A stretch of 64,000 nt of DNA. It comes from Caprella mutica. Lineage: Eukaryota; Arthropoda; Malacostraca; Amphipoda; Caprellidae. How positions within the stretch are numbered: position 1 is the first letter of the stretch; the number at the start of each line of letters is the position of its first letter. Of the stretch, positions 55,796 to 64,000 are shown in pieces. Below the pieces are notes generated by a model, which was not told the DNA's origin, ran no database searches, and saw only the letters and a program-made list of their open reading frames with translations. The stretch lies in assembly GCA_947561585.1 (NCBI GenBank), contig CANNZV010002505.1:31535-95534 (forward strand), in the 5' to 3' direction. The position numbers and the translations under genes are program-made.

Positions 55796-55957
55796 ATGGC
55801 TAGTTGTGATGAACATAGACTTTTCAGAAAGGGAACAGGCCCCAGTCATGACGCTTGTCGCAAAGGGGCACCTTTACCATCATGTATGAATGTAGGAGAA
55901 CATATATTAGGTCCACCATGGGATGTCGTCCCAATGCCAACACCACGTCATCATTGA
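55796..55957 (+). CDS. Short ORF, possibly exon or element remnant
   Basis: ATG at 55796 opens 53 codons: MASCDEHRLFRKGTGPSHDA, CRKGAPLPSCMNVGEHILG, PPWDVVPMPTPRHH, then TGA. Local GC is higher than around it, and composition (Cys, Pro, Trp, His) is not that of random AT-rich DNA. No promoter, splice site or domain was recognised. It may be a remnant of a transposon-encoded protein. Confidence 0.25.
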   Translation: MASCDEHRLFRKGTGPSHDACRKGAPLPSCMNVGEHILGPPWDVVPMPTPRHH

Positions 55958-56352
55958 AGTTGAAAGAAACTGACTGTTTTCACCATAACTTTTGTTTTAT
56001 GAAAGCAATTTTTATTCTGATTTCGTTTTATAATTTACTAGATCGAAAACGTTGTAAATAGCGCATTTGGACGATTTTGAAAACATATTTCAATTTATCA
56101 CATTTATCAATCCACCACCTCTTTTTTTTTTGCGTCATGGGCCTGGTTTTAAAGTATAATTAATCTATTGTTACTTACCATACAATAAACTGATAGAAAT
56201 TCTTCAAATTTTATTTTTTCTCGGGTATTATTCTCATTGATTTCAGTTCCGATATTGCCTATTTTACAAATGGATATATTCACTATTATATGCAATCTAC
56301 ATACATAACTACATTCCTGCTTCTTTAACTGGTAATCCAATGTAATCTTCTG
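55958..56352. other. AT-rich spacer
   Basis: Nothing recognised. Confidence 0.4.
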
Positions 56353-56582
56353 TTAACCACCATAACATCTCCTTTACCCACCATAACGCATCTATTACCC
56401 ACCATAATACCTCTTTTACCCACCATAACGTCTATATGACCCACCATAAAGTCTCTCTTACCCACCATAACGCATCTATTACCCACCATAATACCTCTTT
56501 TACCCACCATAACGTCTATATTACCCACCATAACGTATCTCTTACCCACCATAATACCTATTTTACCCACGATAACATCTCC
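56353..56582. repeat. 21-bp repeat, ~11 copies
   Basis: ttacccaccataacgtctat and acccaccataatacctcttt alternate. The variants recur in the same order (cctt, gcatct, atacct, cgtctat), hinting at a ~84-105-bp higher-order unit. Frames on both strands are by-products. Confidence 0.93.
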
Positions 56583-57351
56583 CCTGGCTACTTCTCTCCA
56601 AAAAGCATCGGTAGAGCTTTTCTTACCAATAGCAGACAGCTCTAAGATGTTTGAGAGTAAACATCTTACGTAAAGAAAAAGGACGCTGATATACCTTCCT
56701 TGTGTAAAGTCTAGTGTAACACTCACCGTACTCGGAAAGTGGCTGCTAACACAGGTTAATATGAGGTAACTTAACGTTATATTTGTTAATGACTTATGTT
56801 AAAACTCCCTTTACGACTACTGTAGGTGTCCGGTAATTGAGTTGTTACTCATCTTCGCAGTTATATACAAAAATTCTTTCCCCATACTTTCTACTTTATA
56901 TTTCCATTGTATAATCAAAGTCATAGATTAATATATCTTGTTATTATTTTCCTGTACTTATTACAAGTATAAGATCGGTGTGTTTTTGTTAAGAATAATG
57001 ATCTTTGTTTCAATTCTGTGTTTAATTTGATTATGTTTTTTACCGCTTCTCGAATCGATAAAATTAGTGTATTATCTGTGTATTTCTGAAGAGAAGTTTT
57101 TTGATACAATTATTCGGTAAGGAGATGAGTAATTGACAGTGATGTCTCCCAGTGACTTATTACTTACATTTATTTCTCTGTCCTATGGACTGATGTACCA
57201 GACAGAATATAAAGGAGATAATATACCAGAATATACCAGAATAGACCATAGATAACATACCAGAATACACCAGAGATAGCATCAGAACATACCAGTATAT
57301 AAGCCATTACAATGATTAGTATTGGTCTTTATTTTGTACAATGATATTTTG
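56583..57351. other. Spacer with short cataccagaat repeats
   Basis: At 57200-57299 words such as ataccagaatagacc and cataccagaatacacc form a small degenerate repeat. The rest is AT-rich. Confidence 0.45.
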
Positions 57352-57992
57352 TGGGAACAGAAAGAGGAAAGGGAAAATGAAATAGGAAGGAGAAAATGAA
57401 AGAGGAAAGGGAAAATGAAAGATGATGGAGAAAATGAAAGTGGAAGGGGAAAATGAAAGATGATGGAGAAAATGAAAGAGGGATGAAAAAATGAAAGAGG
57501 AAATGGAAAATGAAAGAGGAAGGAGAAAATGAAAGAGGAAAGGGAAAATGAAAGATGATGGAGAAAATGAAAGAGGAAAGTGAATATGAAAGAGGAAGGA
57601 GAAAATGAAAGAGGAGAGGGAAAATGAGAGATGATGGAGAAAATGAAAGAGGAATGAAGGAGAAAATGAAAGAGGAATGAGAAAATGAAAGAGGAATGAA
57701 GGAGAAAATGAAAGAGGAAAGAGAAAATGAAAGAGGAATGAGAAAATGAAAGAGGAAGGTGAAAATCAGAGAGGGAGGAGAAAATCAAAGAGGAAGGTGA
57801 AAATCAAAGAGGAAGGAGAAAGTGAAAGAGGAAGGAGAAAATGAAAGAGGAAGGAGAAAATGAAAGAGGAAGGTGAAAATCAAAGAGGAAGGAAAAAATG
57901 AAAAAGGAAGGAGAAAATGAAAGAGGAAGGAGAAAATGAAAGAGGAAGGAGAAAATGAAAGAGGAAGGAGAAAATGAAAGAGGAAGGAGAAA
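57352..57992. repeat. ~19-bp polypurine array
   Basis: gaggaaggagaaaatgaaa with gatgatgg, gaatga and aatcaaa variants. The plus strand is almost purely purine apart from the T in atga, over about 640 bp. The minus strand frame (168 codons, Phe/Leu/Ser-rich) is a by-product. Confidence 0.94.
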
Positions 57993-58297
57993 ATGATAGA
58001 GTGCTATTCAGTATAGAAGTTGAGCTCATTTAATATCATAGATCACCACTATAGACATGAAACATAGACACACTATGTGCACATCACAGGGCAATCTTTT
58101 GAAGTTAAATTAGTGGGTGTGATGTAGTGTGTGCAGATTATAAGAGATTATGCAAAATACTGTGGATTAACTCTATTGGCAATTATCTTACTTTATTGAA
58201 GATGACATACTTTACTATAAAGTGAGTATACTCCACTATAAGATGTGTAGATCTATTTTATACATATTAACTGAATTAAACTTAATAGAAAATAACT
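57993..58297. other. Spacer
   Basis: tactttactataaagtgag and tactccactataagatg words repeat locally. Nothing else. Confidence 0.4.
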
Positions 58298-58513
58298 TGG
58301 GTAAGTTGCGAATTATCGTTCAGTTCCACATCTTCGGTCTTATAAGAAAAAAAGATATCATAGTAATTATTTAATTTGTATTTTCAATTGCATCCATGAT
58401 ACCTGCAGGTATCATGGATACCAATAAAAAATACATTAAATAATTATTATGATATCGTTTTTTGTTATATGACCGAAGATGTGGAACTGAACAATAATTC
58501 ATAACTTACCCTA
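58298..58513. mobile_element. Family A palindromic MITE, longest copy
   Basis: Nearly the whole 216 bp is one palindrome. Outer arms tgggtaagttgcgaattat / aattcataacttacccta, inner arms tagtaattatttaatttgta / tacattaaataattattatg, and a perfect 28-bp centre at 58392-58419 (ATCCATGATACCTG and its reverse complement). Confidence 0.93.
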
Positions 58514-59737
58514 TAGAATTAATAATGAACATTGTTAACCATATTTGTTAAAATCCTTTGGGATTTTTATTTATTTTGCCTCTCTTCTTTTCGAAATTTG
58601 ATTTGCAATTCCAGCTGCAGAGCGATTGGTTCGTTTCCATTCCTGCCAAATATATGAATGGGAATGAAATTCCCTTCAGCTGGTTCAGATTTCGAACAAA
58701 TTTAACGTTTCTATTGAATTCGGATTAAAAGATAGACTCAGTGTTTAAGGGATTTTTCCATGACTTTTATTAGCGCTGTATTTAATCACTTGAATTCTGT
58801 ATTACGCATTTCCATTCATTTTATTTAAGTATCAATATTACTGATATTAAAATAGCGAATTTTTAGTTTTTCTTAATTGTCATTACATATTTTAAATTCA
58901 AGTGATGTATTTTTGTTTGCTATTACATATCATAAAAGATTGTATTTTATCTATTTGTATCTACATATAAAAGATTGTATTTTGACATCCGATGTAAAAA
59001 AAAATTCGTAAAAAAAACGTATTATGAATTTCTATATAAATAATTTATCATATTATACCTCACAATATAACGTGGTTTTACTACAATCTTTCATGAATTA
59101 TTTTTTATATGAGCGTGATAATATATATATAATGAATAGTAAACTAAAAAACATAACTCATTAAACGGAGAACTGTTAATATTGATCATGTTAAACCGTG
59201 AATGATTCATAAGGATTTTTCATGCATGTCCGACGAAAGATGACCTTTGGTATAAATTATATATTACGATATGATTTTCATTATATCATTCATATTTTTA
59301 ATTAGATAGTCTTTTATTTATATCCCATAATCAACGATCGAAATTAGATGATGAAGATTGAAAAAATTTCGACTTTAATTTGCCTTTTTTTTCTCAAACT
59401 ACATCATATCTTTCAGTCCGTCTCTCCGTGTTTCTTCAATAGGCCTACGGAGCAATTTCCGTGTTAGAGTCATTAACTAGGCCTACATTGGTGATGTAAA
59501 ACTGACACCCAAACGGAAATGGAAGCAACAAAATCACCGTTTGAAAGAAACTGTCTTCACGTACTATCATATGTTGTTAACTCCACACTTTACTAATATC
59601 ACATTTCCAAAAAGAAACTTAACTAAATTTAATGCTTGTAGATATTTTTAAATTGGTTTGGGTAGGTACACGATGAGAGTTTTGTAAGATTTGAAAATAA
59701 TAGGAAATTAGAAAACTGTGTTTTTTTAAAGCTAGCG
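58514..59737. other. AT-rich spacer
   Basis: No gene or array. A GC-richer patch around 58600-58700 has no long frame. Confidence 0.45.
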
Positions 59738-61523
59738 TCATCACAGTGACTCTCTTCTCTGGTAGTACATCATCACAGTGACTCTTTTCTCTGATAGTAA
59801 ATCATCACAGTGACTCATTTCTCTGATAGTACATCATCACAGTGACTCTTTTCTCTGGTAGTACATCATCACAGTGACTCTTTTCTCTGATAGTAAATCA
59901 TCACAGTGACTCATTTCTCTGATAGTACATCATCACAGTGACTCTTTTCTCTGATAGTACATCATCACAGTGACTCTTTTCTCTGATAGTAAATCATCAC
60001 AGTGACTCATTTCTCTGATAGTACATCATCACAGTGACTCTTTTCTCTGGTAGTACATCATCACAGTGACTCTTTTCTCTGGTAGTACATCATCACAGTG
60101 ACTCATTTCTCTGATAGTACATCATCACAGTGACTCTTTTCTCTGGTAGTACATCATCACAGTGACTTTTTTCTCTGATAGTACATCATCACAGTGACTC
60201 TTTTCTCTGGTAGTACATCATCACAGTGACTCTTTTCTCTGGTAGTACATCATCACAGAGACTTTTTTCTCTGATAGTACATCATCACAGTGACTCTTTT
60301 CTCTGATAGTACATCATCACAGTGACTCTTTTCTCTGGTAGTACATCATCACAGTGACTCTTTTCTCTGGTAGTACATCATCACAGTGATTTTTTTCTCT
60401 GATAGTACATCATCACAGTGACTCTTTTCTCTGATAGTACATCATCACAGTGACTCTTTTCTCTGGTAGTACATCATCACAGTGACTTTTTTCTCTGATA
60501 GTACATCATCACAGTGACTCTTTTCTCTGATAGTACATCATCACAGTGACTCTTTTCTCTGGTAGTACATCATCACAGTGACTCTTTTCTCTGGTAGTAC
60601 ATCATCACAGTGACTTTTTTCTCTGATAGTACATCATCACAGTGACTCTTTTTCTCTGATAGTACATCATCACAGTGACCCTTCTCTCTGATAGTACATC
60701 ATCACAGTGACTTTTTTCACTGATAGTACATCATCACAGTGACTCTTTTCTCTGATAACACATCATCACAGTGACTCTTTTCTCTGATAGTACATCATCA
60801 CAGTGACTCTTTTCTCTGATAGTACATCATCACAGTGACTCTTTTCTCTGATAGTACATCATCACAGTGACTCTTTTCTCTGGTAGTACATCATCACAGT
60901 GACTCATTTCTCTGATAGTACATCATCACAGTGACCCTTCTCTCTGATAGTACATCATCACAGTGACTCTTTTCTCTGATAGTACATCATCACAGTGACT
61001 CTTTTCTCTGATAACACATCATCACAGTGACTCTTTTCTCTGATAGTACATCATCACAGTGACTCTTTTCTCTGATAGTACATCATCACAGTGACTCTTT
61101 TCTCTGATAGTACATCATCAAAGTGACTCTTTTCTCTGATAACACATCATCAAAGTGACTCTTTTCTCTGATAGTACATCATCACAGTGACTCTTTTCTC
61201 TGATAGTACATCATCAAAGTGACTCTTTTCTCTGATAACACATCATCAAAGTGACTCTTTTCTCTGATAGTACATCATCACAGTGACTCTTTTCTCTGAT
61301 AGTACATCATCAAAGTGACTCTTTTCTCTGATAGTACATCATCAAAGTGACTCTTTTCTCTGATAGTACATCATCACAGTGACTCTTTTCTCTGATAGTA
61401 CATCATCACAGTGACTCTTTTCTCTGATAGTACATCATCAAAGTGACTTTTCTCTGATAACACATCATCACAGTGACTCTTTTCTCTGATAGTACATAAT
61501 CAGATCTGTTCTCTGATAGTACA
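59738..61523. repeat. 32-bp minisatellite, ~56 copies with higher-order pattern
   Basis: Unit tcatcacagtgactcttttc followed by tctgatagtaca. Variants are ggtagta, gtaaatc plus actcattt (three times, 96 bp apart near 59796, 59893, 59989), gataaca and caaagtg. The last two are confined to about 60,750 onward, so variants spread locally. No long open frame. Confidence 0.97.
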
Positions 61524-61747
61524 GCTCACTGTATTGTCATACATCTTCTGTTTCTGTACTGTACGTCTGGCATTCTAATTTTAGGTTCTCTTTGATCAGC
61601 GATTGGTTTGGAGTCAGTCCTATGGTGCTGTAACTAATGTAGTCATATTCGAAGCCATTTCTAGTGGACTTTATAATAAAAAAAAGTTATTCGTTGTACC
61701 CAATTTATTTATAATTATACACAAAAGTATTTGATATAAAAAAAAGA
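61524..61747. other. Spacer
   Basis: Nothing recognised. Confidence 0.4.
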
Positions 61748-61947
61748 GGAACCTCCGAGTTTTCGGTCTTGTCAACATCTTCGATTATATAAGTAAAAAA
61801 TACATATCAATATCATTATTTAGCTTTGATTTCTATTGTTTATACGTATACATGTATACCAATTTCAATAAGGGTTTAATATTAATTATTATACTTTTTT
61901 TTTTCTTATATGATCTTTGATGTACTTACTCATCATTGACTATAAAA
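61748..61947. mobile_element. Family A strongly diverged copy
   Basis: gaacctccgagttttcggtc, aacatcttcgattatataag and, on the right, ttttttttcttatatgatc, tttgatgtacttactc show decayed arms around a tatacgtatacatgtatacc centre. Confidence 0.5.
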
Positions 61948-62194
61948 TAATTTTTCAGAGTGTAAATATTTCTCCACTTCATTTTGTGAGGGTCTTTTCT
62001 ACTCAGATGCATTATGATCCACATAAAATTTACTCCACTATTAACCCCTGCCTGCAATTAAGTTATTTATTCGGCTAGTAAGAAGATGAAAGTCCACTTG
62101 ATAATCTAGCAGCCTATTTTTCAGAGCGCCATATTAAACTAAAGAAAAAATACTAATGAGATGAAACTTCTGAAATAGATGATTGTGTAAATAA
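61948..62194. other. Spacer before the terminal array
   Basis: No feature recognised. Confidence 0.4.
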
Positions 62195-64000
62195 ACAGTA
62201 GCCGATATGACACAGTAGCCGATATGACACAGTAGCCGATATGACACAGTAGCCGATATGACACAGTAGCCGATATGACACAGTAGCCGATATGACACAG
62301 TAGCCGATAGGACACAGTAGCTGATATGACACAGTAGCCGATAGGACACAGTAGCTGATATGACACAGTAGCTGATATGACACAGTAGCTGATATGACAC
62401 AGTAGCCGATATGACACAGTAGCTGATATGACACAGTAGCCGATATGACACAGTAGCCGATATGACACAGTAGCCGATATGACACAGTAGCCGATATGAC
62501 ACAGTAGCCGATATGACACAGTAGCCGATATGACACAGTAGCCGATAGGACACAGTAGCCGATATGACACAGTAGCCGATAGGACACAGTAGCTGATATG
62601 ACACAGTAGCTGATATGACACAGTAGCCGATATGACACAGTAGCCGATAGGACACAGTAGCCGATAGGACACGGTAGCTGATATGACACAGTAGCTGATA
62701 TGACACAGTAGCTGATATGACACAGTAGCCGATAGGACACAGTAGCTGATATGACACAGTAGCTGATATGACACAGTAGCCGATAGGACACAGTAGCCGA
62801 TAGGACACAGTAGCTGATATGACACAGTAGCTGATATGACACAGTAGCTGATATGACACAGTAGCCGATATGACACAGTAGCTGATATGACACAGTAGCC
62901 GATATGACACAGTAGCCGATAGGACACAGTAGCTGATATGACACAGTAGCTGATATGACACAGTAGCCGATATGACACAGTAGCCGATAGGACACAGTAG
63001 CCGATAGGACACAGTAGCCGATATGACACAGTAGCCAATATGACACAGTAGCCAATATGATACAGTAGCCGATATGACACAGTAGCTGATTTGACACAGT
63101 AGCCGATATGACACAGTAGCCGATATGACACAGTAGCTGATCTGACACAGTAGCTGATATGACACAGTAACCGATATGACACAGTAGCCGTTATGACACA
63201 GTAGCCGATATGACACAGTAGCCGATATGACACAGTAGCCGATATGACACAGTAGCAGATATGACACAGTAGCCGATATGACACAGTAGCCGATATGACA
63301 CAGTAGTCGATATGACACAGTTGCCGATATGACACAGTAGCCGATATGACACAGTAGCCGATATGACACAGTTGCCGATATGACACAGTAGCCGATATGA
63401 CACAATAGTCGATATGACACAGTAGCTGATATGACACAGTAGCCGATATGACACAGTAGCCGATATGACACAGTAGCCGATATGACACAGTAGCCGATAT
63501 GACACAGTAGCCGATATGACACAGTAGCCGAATTGACACAGTAGCCGATATGACACAGTAGTCGATATGACACAGTAGCCGATATGACACAGTTGCTGAT
63601 ATGACACAGTAGCCAATATTACACAGTAGTAGATATGACACAGTAGCCGATATTACACAGTAGCCAATATGACACAGTAGCCGATATGACACAGTAGCTG
63701 ATATGACACAGTAGCCGATATGACACAGTTGCTGATATGACACAGTAGCTGATCTGACACAGTAGCTGATATGACACAGTAACCGATATGACACAGTAGC
63801 CGTTATGACACAGTAGCCGATATGACACAGTAGCCGATATGACACAGTAGCCGATATGACACAGTAGCCGATATGACACAGTAGCTGATATGACACAGTA
63901 GCCGATATGACACAGTAGCCGATATGACACAGTAGCTGATATAACACAGTAGCCGATATGACACAGTTGCTGATATGACACAGTAGCTGATCTGACACAG
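62195..64000. repeat. 17-bp minisatellite, ~106 copies, cut by window end
   Basis: Unit acagtagccgatatgac with agctga, gatagg, gttgc, gtcga and tctgac variants. The reverse complement has no stop codon in any frame, and since 17 leaves remainder 2 on division by 3, every minus-strand frame encodes the same 17-residue repeat SYRLLCHIGYCVISATV. Frames of 479, 619 and 331 codons are therefore expected and are not evidence of a gene. The right edge lies beyond the window. Confidence 0.98.

Noticed and set aside
62134..63998. Minus-strand open frames of 331-619 codons as a large Cys-rich protein
   Set aside because: Fully explained by the stop-free 17-bp repeat; all three frames give the same peptide and there is no independent start, splice or domain evidence.

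Overview
This looks like an AT-rich intergenic and intronic stretch of a eukaryotic, probably arthropod (insect-like) genome. The reasons are GT-AG style exon boundaries, several families of short inverted-repeat (MITE-like) elements, Helitron-like ends and very many minisatellites. There are no bacterial-type operons, no rRNA and no tRNA that I can recognise. The exact species cannot be told from the sequence; a hemipteran-like insect is only a guess.

Layout. About 27 unrelated tandem-repeat arrays fill roughly 15.7 kb, about a quarter of the window. The largest are at 25591-28113 (32 bp x ~79), 62195-64000 (17 bp x ~106, cut by the window end), 59738-61523 (32 bp x ~56), 12382-13438 (29 bp x ~36), 38782-39760 (26 bp x ~37) and 22569-23426 (32 bp x ~27). 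Most long open frames in the window are by-products of these arrays and not genes. Between arrays lie dispersed elements: a palindromic family A with about 13 copies or fragments (for example 23767-23967 and 58298-58513), family B (7325, 52813), family C (9383, 16167), family D (10204, 17411 and one copy split between 31888 and 33235), two Helitron-like copies (36745 and 46126), an internally repeated family G (18373, 35452, 48876), family H (34764, 40187, 42948) and a single foldback element at 43767.

Genes. No complete conventional gene is present. The best candidate is a split plus-strand gene: exon 1 at 4468-4525 (signal peptide, phase 1), exon 2 at 13457-13513 (57 nt, phase 1/1) and exon 3 at 46871-47016 (phase 1 to 0). 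It may have a last exon at 51089-51181, or it may end by reading through to a stop at 47026-47028. Boundary sequences and reading phases agree across the first three exons. The product would be a small secreted or hydrophobic protein of about 90-117 residues. Every exon of this model abuts a tandem array, and a consensus recursive-splice site sits in the long second intron at 40459/40460. Other protein-like pieces are a frameshifted minus-strand membrane-protein remnant (44638-45079), a plus-strand terminal-exon-like ORF with a membrane segment (45787-46053), and weaker exon-like stretches at 3168, 41562, 42551 and 55796.

How it fits together. If the split gene is real, most of the window between 4.5 and 47 kb is its introns, filled by satellites and non-autonomous transposons. 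Several arrays carry branch-point/pyrimidine/AG motifs that look like 3' splice sites. That link between arrays and splicing is inference from sequence and needs RNA evidence.
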